From positions 124,001-188,000 of the forward strand of contig JAHCJI010000006.1 of NCBI GenBank assembly GCA_026126305.1: DNA of 64,000 nt, in the 5' to 3' direction. Each line of letters begins with the position of its first letter. Position 1 is the first letter of the stretch. This DNA is from Phycisphaeraceae bacterium. GTDB taxonomy: Bacteria > Planctomycetota > Phycisphaerae > Phycisphaerales > UBA1924. The position numbers and the translations under genes are program-made. Positions 17,195 through 25,994 of this stretch are shown piece by piece. A model generated the notes under the pieces. That model made no database searches, was not told where the DNA came from, and worked only from the letters and a program-made list of their open reading frames with translations.

Positions 17195-17599
17195 TCACCC
17201 GCCCCCTTCCTTCGCAAGCCGTCTGGCCCACACCCCGTGGCAGGCCCGGGCCAACTCCAGCAGCAGCCGCTGGTATTCCTCCGCCGCCAGGGGCTCGTGG
17301 GGCCGCACCTGCACCACGTAGTCGTAGCGGCCGCTGGCGCTGCCAGAAGCCCACGCCGGCAGGTCGTGCTGCACGTGCCGGAAGGCCTCCCTTACCGCCC
17401 GCTTGACGGCCACGCGGTCGTGGGCCTTGCCAACCTTCCGCCCCACCGAAAGCCCCAGCCGCGGCTGGGCCCGGTCGTTGGGCAGTGCCAGCACGTTCAA
17501 TGGCCCCGCGCTCTTGCGGCACCGAGCGGCATAGACCGCCTGGAACTCGCGCGCGTGGGTGAGGCGGTGACGGGTTCGGAAGGCCAGGGGCACGGGCAA
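17195..17599 (-). CDS. rnpA: Ribonuclease P protein component
   Basis: The basic protein subunit of RNase P that binds the catalytic RNA and helps mature tRNA 5' ends; 134 residues. The N-terminal part [17 protein letters not shown] is the usual substrate-binding strand region, and the RNR-like signature appears as [18 protein letters not shown] (about residues 57-74). The rpmH gene that normally precedes rnpA was not found in the 77 bases upstream or in the neighbouring gene. rnpA heads a tight minus-strand run through yidD, tetR, mutS and pgmB. Confidence 0.93.
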   Translation of the reverse strand: MPVPLAFRTRHRLTHAREFQAVYAARCRKSAGPLNVLALPNDRAQPRLGLSVGRKVGKAHDRVAVKRAVREAFRHVQHDLPAWASGSASGRYDYVVQVRPHEPLAAEEYQRLLLELARACHGVWARRLAKEGGG

Positions 17600-17676
17600 G
17601 GATAGAGGCCCGGCTCATGCGGTCATCAAACAGAGGATCGATCCTGTCGGGGCCTCTGGCCTTGTTGCAAGAAAAC

Positions 17677-18204
17677 TCAATCGTTGAGCTTCGTGATCTC
17701 TACAATGTCGCACCCAAGCACCGCCCAGGGAGGGGTCGGCCCCCAGCAGCAGCCACCATCTTTTTTCTTCGCCATCTCGCGTGCTTCTTCGGCGGTCCTT
17801 GCGCGGTACACACAGACGCGTTCGATCGAGTTCCACTGACCGGTGGATTGGTGCTGGCGACGCACGCGCGTGCGAACACGCCAGTCCGAGTATTGCGATT
17901 CGGCGGGTTCTGCGTCCATGGCCGCAAGGACGCGATCCGCGGGCTCGTCTTGCCATGGATCGCCGCTCGATCGCAGCTCGTTCCTTGGGATCGGGATCGA
18001 ACCCTTCGCGACAGGTTCCAGCCGATCTCCATTGCGGATCCATCCAACCGCGTAATGATGCCCATAGGCCGTGTAGCTCGTCATGCCGTGCATGGGCGGA
18101 GCAACCGGATTCGGAGCAAGGCCGAATCCGAACATGGATGCTAAAGCAATGCCCGCACCGGCGCCCAGTCCACCACCCAGCAAAGCAGATTTGGATCCAC
18201 GCAT
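17677..18204 (-). CDS. Unknown protein with N-terminal membrane segment
   Basis: The protein has 175 residues. Residues 6-28 are Gly/Ala-rich and hydrophobic (LLGGGLGAGAGIALASMF), a likely signal anchor. The rest is hydrophilic; a C-terminal part has a basic region (RVRTRVRRQH), a helix rich in Ala/Glu and a cysteine cluster (GGCCWGP ... GCD). No known family recognised. The ATG at 18204 has an excellent GGAGG five bases upstream. The frame is open to 18435, and an ATG at 18333 would add a Lys/Arg-rich segment, but without a ribosome-binding site. It lies 77 bases upstream of rnpA and downstream of the first 21-bp array on the minus strand. Confidence 0.6.
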   Translation of the reverse strand: MRGSKSALLGGGLGAGAGIALASMFGFGLAPNPVAPPMHGMTSYTAYGHHYAVGWIRNGDRLEPVAKGSIPIPRNELRSSGDPWQDEPADRVLAAMDAEPAESQYSDWRVRTRVRRQHQSTGQWNSIERVCVYRARTAEEAREMAKKKDGGCCWGPTPPWAVLGCDIVEITKLND

Positions 18205-18472
18205 GTTGTCCTCCGGATCTGGTTCTACAGCCGTTTGACTCCGTTCGAACTCGACACATTCCAGAACAATACCCGCTTGCTTGTCGTGGGGTTGCAAACG
18301 GACGCGGCGCTTTGGTTTTCGGGTCTTGGCCATGCTTCGAAGGGGGCCCCCGCCGCGCACGGATACGCCCTGGGGATCGGTCGAACACGGGCACGCCCAT
18401 GGACAGGACACCCCCAAGCCCTGTACCAACTGCAAACGCTTTCAAAACTCGGAACTCGAATCCGCGAGCCCC

Positions 18473-18745
18473 GGATCCCGCATGGCAGAAACCGGATCTC
18501 GCATCCCGGATTCCAAATCCCGCATGGCAAATCTGGAATTTGCCTTGGCAGATTCCAGATCTCGCATGGCAGATTCCAGATCTCGCATAGCAAATCCCGG
18601 ATCTGCCATGGCAGATTCCAGATCTCGCATGGCAAATCCCGGATCTGCCATGGCAGATTCCAGATCTCGCATGGCAAATCCCGGATCTGCCATGGCAGAT
18701 TCCAGATCTCGCATGGCACATCTCGGATCTCACGTGCCGGATTGG
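18473..18745. repeat. Tandem array 1: 13 units of exactly 21 bp
   Basis: Thirteen consecutive units with no change of period (13 x 21 = 273 bp). Two unit types alternate in the best-conserved part (18599-18724). Type A starts AGATCTCGCATGGCAAATCC; type B starts GGATCTGCCATGGCAGATTC. Together they give a 42-bp higher-order repeat in three copies. Type B contains a perfect 16-bp palindrome, ATCTGCCATGGCAGAT. Outer units are more degenerate. Because 21 is a multiple of three and the units lack stops, several reading frames stay open on both strands, producing long false frames. The array lies between divergent genes starting at 18204 and 19087. Confidence 0.95.
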
Positions 18746-19086
18746 GCTTGCGAATGGCCCTGGCGCTGGTTGGAGAGGGGTTTGCGGGTGGTTTGTGGGT
18801 GGTTTGTGGGGGTTTTGGCCCAGTTTCCGGGGCTGGTGCGATCTTTTTTTCTGGCTGGTTGGAATTTTGTTCCATGCTTTGGCTCAAGACGGTTTCCGGA
18901 CCGCTCGATAGCCCTGGTGGCCGGGGCCATGGTGGCGTTCGGTCGAGCGGGTATGGAAGCCCGCAGGAGCCTTGTCATGCAGAGGCAGATCATGGATCGA
19001 TCGTGCGGCCGCCCGGGCCGCGTTCCCCGTTCGCTCACCCATTCGCGTGGGCCCGCCGCCGGGCCCGCCGGGAAAGGGGGCCGGTC
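18746..19086. other. Gene-free stretch between array 1 and the next gene
   Basis: About 340 bases without a credible gene. The first part is G/T-rich with repeated GGGTGGTTTGTG-type words; a T-run (about 18844-18851) and the A/T-poor remainder follow. It presumably contains the promoter of the gene at 19087, but no convincing -35/-10 pair was picked out. Confidence 0.5.
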
Positions 19087-19773
19087 ATGAGCACCGTACC
19101 CACGAAACTGCCCGAGGCCATCTCCTGGGTGGGCGTCCGCCTGCCCGTGTGGGTGGTCGCGGCGCCCAACATCGGCCTGGAAACCAGCCAGGTGGCCTCG
19201 CTGGCCGCCCTGCACGCCTCGGCCCAGACGCTGCGGGCCGAGTACGAGGCCCTCAAGGCCCAGACGCGGGCCAAGGGCCAGGAGTACCGCCAGGTTGCCG
19301 GCGGCATGCGGTCCACGGCCGCCGGCCAGGTGGTGCAGATCCGCGGCTTTGCCCGCACGAGCCCCAACCCCGGGGCGGTCTTCACCGAGGCGCAGCTGCC
19401 CCAGCCGGCCGAGCCGACGCCCAGCCCGCCCCCGGGCACGCCCGAGGCGTTCAAGGTCGAGCTGCTCCAGAGCGGGGGGCTGCGCTTTGCCTTCAAGTGC
19501 GACCATCCCTCGGGCGTCACGGCCGTGACGTACCGGGTGATGCGCCAGGCGGCGCCGCAGACGCCCTTCGAGTTCCTGCTCAACGCCAAGAAGCGGAACT
19601 TCGAGGACGACACGCTCACCGGCCAGAGCAACGTGGTGACCTACCTGGTGACGGCCCAGACCAGCACCAAGGACGGCAACCCGGCCTACTTCACCGTGCG
19701 CTTCGGCGCGGGCAACCAGGCGACCATCATCGCCCAGGGGCCGGTGGAGCCGGGCATCAAGCAGGTCGCCTGA
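19087..19773 (+). CDS. Unknown protein with a helical front and a fibronectin-like beta part
   Basis: The protein has 228 residues. Residues 1-30 are moderately hydrophobic (SWVGVRLPVWVVAAPNIGLE) but are not a typical signal peptide. About 35-75 form an alanine- and glutamine-rich helix. A Pro-rich linker (QPAEPTPSPPPGTPEAF) leads to a beta-rich domain (about 115-225) with the spacing of a fibronectin type III-like fold (VTYRVMRQ ... FEDDTL ... VTYLVTAQ). I do not recognise the family. The ATG at 19087 follows a G-run that could pair with the ribosome. A strong terminator follows at 19878. Confidence 0.65.
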   Translation: MSTVPTKLPEAISWVGVRLPVWVVAAPNIGLETSQVASLAALHASAQTLRAEYEALKAQTRAKGQEYRQVAGGMRSTAAGQVVQIRGFARTSPNPGAVFTEAQLPQPAEPTPSPPPGTPEAFKVELLQSGGLRFAFKCDHPSGVTAVTYRVMRQAAPQTPFEFLLNAKKRNFEDDTLTGQSNVVTYLVTAQTSTKDGNPAYFTVRFGAGNQATIIAQGPVEPGIKQVA

Positions 19774-19780
19774 CCGGCCC

Positions 19781-19807
19781 GGGGCGGGGCCGGGGTTGGG
19801 GTTGGGG
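19781..19807 (+). other. G-quadruplex-forming sequence
   Basis: Five runs of four G (19781-84, 19786-89, 19792-95, 19798-19801, 19804-07) with loops of one to two bases lie just after the stop at 19773. This satisfies the standard G4 rule with very short loops. It would be in the 3' UTR of the upstream gene, on the coding strand. Confidence 0.7.
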
Positions 19808-19877
19808 TTGGACCGATCGTTCCGCGCTGGACCGAGCGGGCCCGAGCCGGACCGACCACCCATCTCTCTTCCACCTC

Positions 19878-19915
19878 GCCGCCGGGCGCCGACGAGTGCG
19901 CCCGGCGGCTTTCTC
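19878..19915 (+). terminator. Intrinsic terminator after the gene at 19087
   Basis: A perfect 12-bp stem (GCCGCCGGGCGC at 19878-19889 with GCGCCCGGCGGC at 19898-19909), an eight-base loop, and then TTTCT. The T-run is short, but the stem is very stable. Confidence 0.8.
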
Positions 19916-19945
19916 ATGCGCCGTGTCGGTGGGGGCATAAGGGTC

Positions 19946-19975
19946 GGGGTCGAAAGGGTGGGGGTCGAAAGGGTG
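19946..19975. repeat. Perfect 15-bp tandem duplication upstream of polA
   Basis: GGGGTCGAAAGGGTG occurs twice without a gap (19946-19960 and 19961-19975), 100 bases before the polA start. Confidence 0.85.
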
Positions 19976-20075
19976 ATGGGCAAGAAGGCCCCCCCCACCC
20001 CCGCGCACTCGATGGGTTCGTTCGGTTCGTTCCGATGCCCGAAACCCCGATCGCCCGCCCATACGATGGCCCACC

Positions 20076-23033
20076 ATGCCCCCCAGCCAGCCCCCCAGCC
20101 CACACCAGAGCCCGCCCTCCAAGACCCTCTACCTCATCGACGGCTACGCCCAGTTCTTCCGGGCCTACCACGCCATCCGCACGCCGATGACCAGCCCGGT
20201 GACCAAGGAGCCCACGAACCTGACCTTTGGGTTCGTGGGCATGCTGCTCAAGCTGCTGCGCGGGGCGGCGGCCGGGGCCACGAAGGTGGGCGAGGGGCCC
20301 GACTATCTGGCTGTCGCCATCGACGTCTCGGGCGATACCCAGACCATCCGCAGCGACATCGCGCCCGATTACAAGGCCAACCGCCCCCCCCCGCCCGAGG
20401 ACCTGCCCGGGCAGGTGCAGCGCTGCCTGGAGATCCTGCGCGCGATCCGAGTGCCCATCGTGGGGCTGGAGCGTTACGAGGCCGACGACGCCATCGCGGC
20501 ATTGGCCAGGCAACTGGCCGACAAGGTCAACATCCGCGTGGTGAGCAAGGACAAGGACCTCAAGCAGTTGCTCCATCCGCGTGGGGGGGCTGGGAACGGG
20601 GCGCGCGGGGCCTTGGAGCTCTACGACGTCCACAACGACGAGCTGATCACCGCGCAGACCCTGCACGAAGAGTTCGGCGTCACGCCCGCCCAGTGGCGCG
20701 ACGTGCTGGCGCTGGCCGGCGACACGGTGGACAACATCAAGGGCGTCGAGGGTGTGGGCGTCAAGACCGCCGCCAAGCTCATCGCCGAGTACGGCGACCT
20801 GGACAACCTGCTGGCCAACGCCGACACGATCAAGGGCAAGCGCGGCGAGAAGCTGCGCGAGGCGGCCGACACGCTCACCACCAGCCGCCAGCTGGTCACG
20901 CTCATCGACGACATCGATGTCTCGCTCGACCTGGACCAAGCCCGCGTGGGCGCGCTGCAACTGGAGAACCTGCTGCCGATCTTGAAGGAACTGGGCTTCA
21001 ACCGCTACCAGGACGAGCTGCGGCAGTTGCTGGGCCAGGCCGAGCCGGCCGCGGGCGAGGTCGAGCCCAAGCCCAGCCGCACGCGCCACACCGACGCGCC
21101 GGGCCAGGGTGGGTTGTTCGACACGCCCGCGCCGACGGCCAACCCCGCAAGCCCGGCCGACAGCCACTACGAGATCGTGCGCACGAAGGAGGCATTGGAC
21201 GCCCTGGCCAAGGCCCTGCGCTCGGCCGATGTCTTGGCCGTCGATACCGAGACCACGCACATCCGCCCCATGCTCGCCGAACTGGCCGGGCTGAGCTTCG
21301 CCGTCGAGGCGGGCCGGGCCTGGTACGTGCCCGTGCGCTCGCCCGAGCCGGGCACCCACCTGGACGAGGCCACGGCGCTTGGCGTGCTCAAGCCCATCCT
21401 CGAAGCCGACAAGCCCGCCAAGACCGGGCACAACCTCAAGTACGACATCCTCGTGCTGCGGCGGGCGGGGGTGGAACTGGGCGGCGTGGCCTTCGACACC
21501 ATGGTGGCCAGCTACCTGATCGACGCCTCGCGCTCCTCGCACGCGATGGACGCCCTGGCCCTGGCGCTCTTGGGACGAGAGAACATCTCGATCAAGAGCC
21601 TCATCGGCACGGGCAAGCAGCAGAAACGCTTCGACCAGGTGCCCCTGGAGCAGGCCGGCCCCTACGCCGCCGAGGACGCCGACGTCTCGCTGCAACTGCA
21701 CGCGAGGATGGCGCCGCAGATCCGCTCGATGGGCCTGGGCGAGCTCAACGGCCAGGTCGAGGTGCCGCTGATCGCCGTACTGGCCGAACTGGAGTACAAC
21801 GGCATCCTCGTGGACCCCGAGGAACTCCAGCGGCAGGAGGCCCGGTTGAACACGCGCATCGCCGAGCTCAAGGGGAAGATCCAGGACGAGGCGATGGCCT
21901 CGTGCGGTCGCCCCTTCGAGCCCGATTCGCCCAAGCAACTGGCCTCGATCCTCTTCAACAAGCCCGACGCGGCCGACGCGGGCCTGGGCATCCGCCCGCT
22001 GAAGCGCGGCAAGACCGGCCCGAGCACCGACGCGGAGGTGCTCGAGAAGCTCGCCCAGGACGCGACCATCGAGAGCCCGCTGCCCCAACTGATCCTCGAG
22101 TATCGCCAGCTCACCAAGCTGGTGAGCACCTATCTGGTGAGCCTGCGCGAGGAGATCCACCCCCAGACCGGGCGCATCCACGCGAGCTTCAACCAGACCG
22201 TCGCCGCCACGGGCCGGCTCAGCTCGAGCGACCCCAACCTCCAGAACATCCCCATCCGCAGCGAGGTGGGCCGCGAGATCCGCAAGGCCTTCATCGCGCC
22301 CACCGGCCGCGTGCTCATCGCGGGCGACTACTCGCAGATCGAGCTGCGCATCCTCGCGCACCTGTCGCAAGACCCCGCGCTCATCGCCGCCTTCGAGGCG
22401 GGCCAGGACATCCACCGAGCCGTGGCCGCCCAGATCCATGGCGTGTCGCCCCAGGACGTGACCCGCCAGCAGCGCGACGGGGCCAAGATGGTCAACTTCG
22501 GCATCATCTACGGCGTGACGGCCTATGGGCTGGCCCGGCGGCTGGGCATCGGCAACACCGAGGCCGGCGAGATCATCGAGGGCTACAAGAAGCGGTTCGC
22601 CGGCATCACGACGTTCCTCGAAGAGTGCATCGAGCAGGCCCGCAGCCAGGGCTCCGTCGAGACCATGCTCAAACGCCGCCGCCCCATCACCGAGATCGAC
22701 TCGAACAACCCCGCCCGCCGCGCGCTGGCCGAACGCATGGCCATCAACTCGGTGGTGCAGGGCTCGGCGGCAGACCTCATCAAGCTGGCCATGGTCGACC
22801 TGCACGCGCGCCTGAGCCCCCACGCCGCCCACCTTCGCGGCGGCAAGGGGCCCGAGATCGAGGGCGTGCGCATGCTCCTCCAGATCCACGACGAACTGGT
22901 CTTCGAGGCCGACAAGAAGAACGCCGACGAAGCGAAGGCCTTGATCGTCGAGCGGATGCAGAAGGCCATGGACCTGCGCGTGCCCCTGGTGGTCGAGGCC
23001 AGCGTGGCGGGCAACTGGTACGAGGGCAAGTGA
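20076..23033 (+). CDS. polA: DNA polymerase I
   Basis: A replication and repair polymerase of 985 residues with all three activities apparently intact. The 5'-nuclease domain covers about residues 15-310 (TLYLIDGYAQFFRA, YEADDAIAAL, KDKDLKQLL). The 3'-5' proofreading domain has VDTETTHI, HNLKYD and YAAEDAD, so the usual acidic residues are present. The polymerase domain has the A, B and C motifs: DYSQIELRILAHL, a KMVNFGIIYG O-helix, and QIHDELVFEA. Residues 2-14 are a Pro/Ser-rich extension; the start is the ATG at 20076. The stop overlaps the next gene's start in TGATG, so polA, the acetyltransferase and prmC are coupled. Confidence 0.97.
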   Translation: MPPSQPPSPHQSPPSKTLYLIDGYAQFFRAYHAIRTPMTSPVTKEPTNLTFGFVGMLLKLLRGAAAGATKVGEGPDYLAVAIDVSGDTQTIRSDIAPDYKANRPPPPEDLPGQVQRCLEILRAIRVPIVGLERYEADDAIAALARQLADKVNIRVVSKDKDLKQLLHPRGGAGNGARGALELYDVHNDELITAQTLHEEFGVTPAQWRDVLALAGDTVDNIKGVEGVGVKTAAKLIAEYGDLDNLLANADTIKGKRGEKLREAADTLTTSRQLVTLIDDIDVSLDLDQARVGALQLENLLPILKELGFNRYQDELRQLLGQAEPAAGEVEPKPSRTRHTDAPGQGGLFDTPAPTANPASPADSHYEIVRTKEALDALAKALRSADVLAVDTETTHIRPMLAELAGLSFAVEAGRAWYVPVRSPEPGTHLDEATALGVLKPILEADKPAKTGHNLKYDILVLRRAGVELGGVAFDTMVASYLIDASRSSHAMDALALALLGRENISIKSLIGTGKQQKRFDQVPLEQAGPYAAEDADVSLQLHARMAPQIRSMGLGELNGQVEVPLIAVLAELEYNGILVDPEELQRQEARLNTRIAELKGKIQDEAMASCGRPFEPDSPKQLASILFNKPDAADAGLGIRPLKRGKTGPSTDAEVLEKLAQDATIESPLPQLILEYRQLTKLVSTYLVSLREEIHPQTGRIHASFNQTVAATGRLSSSDPNLQNIPIRSEVGREIRKAFIAPTGRVLIAGDYSQIELRILAHLSQDPALIAAFEAGQDIHRAVAAQIHGVSPQDVTRQQRDGAKMVNFGIIYGVTAYGLARRLGIGNTEAGEIIEGYKKRFAGITTFLEECIEQARSQGSVETMLKRRRPITEIDSNNPARRALAERMAINSVVQGSAADLIKLAMVDLHARLSPHAAHLRGGKGPEIEGVRMLLQIHDELVFEADKKNADEAKALIVERMQKAMDLRVPLVVEASVAGNWYEGK

Positions 23034-23647
23034 TGGAAGCACCCGAGCCGTGGCAACGCCCCGAAGCGTGGCCCCTGCCCATCGTCACCGAGCGGCTGGT
23101 GCTGCGTGCCCCCACCCACGAGGACGCCCCTGCCATCTATAGCGCCGTCGAGGCCAACCGGCAGAACCTCTCCAAGTGGATGCCCTGGGCCAGGAGCGAG
23201 AACTTCTCGGTCGGCCAAGCCCACTACACCATCGAACGCTTCATCCGCGACCTGAACGCCCACCCGCCGGCCAACATGCCCATCTTCATCTGCGACCGCA
23301 CGACCGGCGCGTACCAGGGCGGCACGGGCCTGCACGACTTCCACGCCGACACGCAACAGGCCGAAACCGGATATTGGATCACGCAGGACCGCCGGGGACA
23401 GGGCGTGTGTACCGAGGCCGTCGTCGCGCTCACCCGGGTCGCGCTGCGGCCGCAATCCCAAGGCGGCCTGGGCCTGCGACGCATCGAGATCCGCTGCTCG
23501 GCCGACAACGTGGCCTCGGCCCGCGTGGCGCACAAGGCCGGGTACCAACTCGAAGGCCGCCTGCGGGCCCACCGCTGGATCGACGGCCTGGGCTGGAGCG
23601 ATACCCTCATCTACGCCACCACCGCCGACACATGGACCACCCCATGA
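23033..23647 (+). CDS. GNAT-family N-acetyltransferase (RimJ/RimL type)
   Basis: An acetyl-CoA-dependent acetyltransferase of 204 residues. It opens like RimJ/RimL enzymes (PIVTERLVLRAPTHEDAPAIY), has the YWITQDRRGQGVCTEAV acetyl-CoA binding loop (about residues 118-135) and the late SARVAHKAGYQLEG helix-strand pair. Such enzymes acetylate protein N-termini, for example of ribosomal proteins, or small molecules; the substrate cannot be told. The ATG at 23033 shares a base with the polA stop, and its own TGA overlaps the prmC ATG. Confidence 0.88.
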   Translation: MEAPEPWQRPEAWPLPIVTERLVLRAPTHEDAPAIYSAVEANRQNLSKWMPWARSENFSVGQAHYTIERFIRDLNAHPPANMPIFICDRTTGAYQGGTGLHDFHADTQQAETGYWITQDRRGQGVCTEAVVALTRVALRPQSQGGLGLRRIEIRCSADNVASARVAHKAGYQLEGRLRAHRWIDGLGWSDTLIYATTADTWTTP

Positions 23648-24522
23648 CCACCGCCGCCGAACCCTGGACCACCCGCCGCCTGCTCGACTGGCTTCGCGGC
23701 GCGCTCAAGGACAAGGGCATCGACGACGCACGCCTGTGCGCCGAACTGCTCGTCGCCCACGCCATCGGCTGCGAGCGCCTGCGCCTCTACATGGAGGCCG
23801 ACCGCCCCGCCACGCCCGAGGAACTTTCCGCCCTGCGAGACCTGGCCAAGCGGGCCCTGAACCACGAGCCCGTGCAATACCTCGTGGGCCTGTGGCCCTT
23901 CTACGGCATCGCGCTCAAGACCGACAAGCGGGCGCTCATCCCACGCCCCGAAACTCAGACGCTCGTGGACCAGGCTGTGACGGCCATCAAGCCCATCGCC
24001 GATCGCGCCCCGCTCGTGGCCGACGTGTGTACGGGCGGGGGGTGCGTGGCCATCGCCATCGCCAGCCAGGCCCACACCGCCCTCGTCCACGCCTGCGACA
24101 TCGACGCCGACGCCCTCGCGCTGGCGAGCGAGAACATCGAACGAACCAACCTCGCCGACCGCGTCACGACCTTCGCAGGCGACCTGCTCGCCGCCCTGCC
24201 CCAAAGACAAGCGTACGACGCCATCGTCGCCAACCCGCCCTACATCCCCGACGACGAATGGGCCGCCGTCGCGCCTAACGTCAAGGACCACGAGCCCACG
24301 CACGCCCTGCGAGGCGGGGCCGACGGGCTCGACCTCGTTCGGCCCATTATCGCGCAGGCCGCCGATCGGTTGGTCCAAGGCGGGCTGCTGGCCATCGAGG
24401 TGGCCTCGTCACGCGCCGAGCAGGCCGCCGCCATCCTCGAGGCCGACGCGCGGTACCAAGGCGCGGCGATCGTGCGCGACTTCGCCGGCCGGCCTCGGGT
24501 GGTTATTGCAACGCGGGCCTGA
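23644..24522 (+). CDS. prmC: Release factor glutamine methyltransferase PrmC
   Basis: The enzyme transfers a methyl group from SAM to the glutamine of the GGQ motif of release factors. It has 292 residues, the normal size. The N-terminal helical domain is typical (LLDWLRGALKDKGIDDARLCAELLVAHAIG), followed by the SAM-binding region VADVCTGGGCVAIAIA and the catalytic NPPYIP at about residues 198-203, which grips the substrate glutamine. The motif before the SAM site, LIPRPETQTLVD, is a PrmC hallmark. The start overlaps the acetyltransferase stop (ATGA). Confidence 0.95.
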   Translation: MTTAAEPWTTRRLLDWLRGALKDKGIDDARLCAELLVAHAIGCERLRLYMEADRPATPEELSALRDLAKRALNHEPVQYLVGLWPFYGIALKTDKRALIPRPETQTLVDQAVTAIKPIADRAPLVADVCTGGGCVAIAIASQAHTALVHACDIDADALALASENIERTNLADRVTTFAGDLLAALPQRQAYDAIVANPPYIPDDEWAAVAPNVKDHEPTHALRGGADGLDLVRPIIAQAADRLVQGGLLAIEVASSRAEQAAAILEADARYQGAAIVRDFAGRPRVVIATRA

Positions 24523-24525
24523 CCG

Positions 24526-25056
24526 CTACCGCCGCCGACGCCCCGCAATCATGCCAAGGCCCAGCAGCGCCATCGCCCCAGCACCGGGGAGCGGCACGAC
24601 CACCGAAGGACCAGATCCGCCCGTGGGGTCGTTCACCTCTCCCGGAGGCGAGGACTGGGGCGGCAGGTTCACCGGGTGCTCCGTCAGCCCCTCGACCACA
24701 GTGCCCGATTGCACACCCTTCGGCGTGGCGCCGCGCACCGGGACCGGCCCCACAGGCACCAACTGCTTCACCAAGTCGGCGGGCAATCGGCCGGTGTTAG
24801 CGACGTTGCTCGGCCCCACCGATGCAAAATCCAGCATCGGGCCGGGCCGTTGGAACGATGCGAACAACGCGGGTGAGGCATTGGAACGGTTCGACGGCCC
24901 GGCCATGTCGGCCATGACCCGCGACCAGTCCACCGAAGCCCGTGACACCGACCGAGCCGATGGCCCCGAGGTCGAATGCATGCTCACGGATTCCGCCAAC
25001 GCTGTCGAAGCGAGCAGGCCAATCACACCTGCTCCAAGAAGTTCGAGTCCACGCAT
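24526..25056 (-). CDS. Exported protein with PEP-CTERM-like tail
   Basis: The protein has 176 residues with a signal peptide (residues 3-20, cleavage near ALA-ES) and a C-terminal sorting tail: VVPLPGAGA, a short hydrophobic helix, then RRRR. This is a variant of the PEP-CTERM signal recognised by exosortase systems, which anchor or export surface proteins. The middle is Ser/Pro-rich without a recognisable domain. The ATG at 25056 has GGGGAG about nine bases upstream; the longer frame to 25209 lacks one. It ends three bases after the prmC stop, convergently. Confidence 0.7.
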   Translation of the reverse strand: MRGLELLGAGVIGLLASTALAESVSMHSTSGPSARSVSRASVDWSRVMADMAGPSNRSNASPALFASFQRPGPMLDFASVGPSNVANTGRLPADLVKQLVPVGPVPVRGATPKGVQSGTVVEGLTEHPVNLPPQSSPPGEVNDPTGGSGPSVVVPLPGAGAMALLGLGMIAGRRRR

Positions 25057-25192
25057 CTTGAGTTTCTCCCCCCATCCCTTTCGGCATGGTCCTGACCAGA
25101 CAAGATACCCCAAGAGCGTGCGAAGGCAGCAATCTTGACGCGTCACTTGGAAGTTATATTTTGAAACGGGCCTGATAATCGCTCCGCCGATG

Positions 25193-25223
25193 AAAAAGCC
25201 CGCAGGCAAGTACGCCCACGGGC
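25193..25223 (-). terminator. Intrinsic terminator after the PEP-CTERM-like gene at 25254
   Basis: Read on the minus strand: GCCCGTGGGC, loop GTACTT, GCCTGCGGGC and then TTTTT. The stem has ten pairs including two G-T pairs. Confidence 0.85.
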
Positions 25224-25253
25224 CTGGTATTCATGCGATGGATAAGAACCGGA

Positions 25254-25889
25254 TCAGCGACGGCGACGCAGGCCAAGGGCCAGCAGGCCAGCACCCGCGA
25301 GCATGCCAGCGCCGGGAAGGGGGATCACCACGTCCGGGCCGGGCCCGCCGGGCACCTTGTCCGAGCCCCCGTCGGCCAAGCCGCGGAATCGAACAACGAA
25401 GCCGGGATTGCTCAGCGTGCCCAGGAAGTCGGCGGCACTGATGGTCGAGGCCATCGCCGAGGTGATGCTGAAGACGAACATGCCGCTCTGGCCGATGCCA
25501 AGGCCAGCCGTCGGCGAGCCTCCACCGAGGAACGAACCACCAAGGGCCGCCCCACCATCAAAAGTGCCGAAGGGCGAACCCGAGTCCGCGCCGGTGTTCT
25601 GGAACGAGATGGGGTTGGCCGAGGTCAGCGCCGCACCCGTCACCGCGTCGGCCCGGAACAGGAACCCGGTCAGGAATCCACCCACGGACGCGGGCGTGTC
25701 GTTGGTCAGCGAGACCTTCAGTTCGCCCGTGGACCCGCCCATGAAGTTGTATTCGAGAGACCCCGAATAAGTCGCCCCGGTCTGCTCGGTGCTGGCCGAG
25801 ACGACGCCCTGGATATTCACGATGTCGGCCTGAGCCACGCCCACAGCGAGACCCGCAACGGCCACGCACGAGACCATCAACTGACGCAT
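25254..25889 (-). CDS. Exported protein with PEP-CTERM-like tail, beta-rich
   Basis: The protein has 211 residues. The signal peptide (residues 3-20) ends at VAQA-DI. The mature part is rich in Gly, Ser, Thr and short beta strands, like many PEP-CTERM surface proteins. The C-terminus is VVIPLPGAGM, a hydrophobic helix and RRRR. The ATG at 25889 follows AGGGAG at a normal distance. A terminator lies downstream at 25193-25223 and a perfect 18-bp palindrome lies upstream at 25977-25994, which may be its operator. Function beyond surface display is unknown. Confidence 0.72.
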   Translation of the reverse strand: MRQLMVSCVAVAGLAVGVAQADIVNIQGVVSASTEQTGATYSGSLEYNFMGGSTGELKVSLTNDTPASVGGFLTGFLFRADAVTGAALTSANPISFQNTGADSGSPFGTFDGGAALGGSFLGGGSPTAGLGIGQSGMFVFSITSAMASTISAADFLGTLSNPGFVVRFRGLADGGSDKVPGGPGPDVVIPLPGAGMLAGAGLLALGLRRRR

Positions 25890-25976
25890 TGTCAATACTC
25901 CCTCTATGAAAAGCTCCGAAGAGCCACTCTCACTCCACGATGAGTATACAGGGCTTTTGAACGGGGAGATCCCGCA

Positions 25977-25994
25977 CTCACAAATATTTGTGAG
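25977..25994. promoter_or_regulatory. Perfect 18-bp palindrome, possible operator
   Basis: CTCACAAATATTTGTGAG is its own reverse complement. It lies 88 bases upstream of the start at 25889 and 52 bases downstream of the M28 gene stop. A further TTGTGA half-site follows after five bases (about 25999-26004). The halves resemble TGTGA-type sites bound by CRP/FNR-like dimers, but in a different arrangement. It could be an operator or a weak hairpin. Confidence 0.5.

Larger units (their letters stand above)
19774..20075. other. Intergenic region with G-quadruplex motif, terminator and 15-bp duplication
   Basis: No gene is seen in these 302 bases. It contains, in order, five G4 tracts (19781-19807), a terminator hairpin (19878-19915) and a 15-bp tandem duplication (19946-19975). 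The end should hold the polA promoter; no consensus pair was recognised. Confidence 0.7.

Noticed and set aside
18473..18745. CRISPR array
   Set aside because: Units are contiguous and 21 bp long with no spacers, and no cas genes are present. The same applies to 40924-41238.
18235..19773. A continuous 512-codon plus-strand frame through array 1
   Set aside because: The open frame comes from the 21-bp repeat, which has no stops in several frames on both strands; only the part from 19087 has a start, codon pattern and protein character of a gene.
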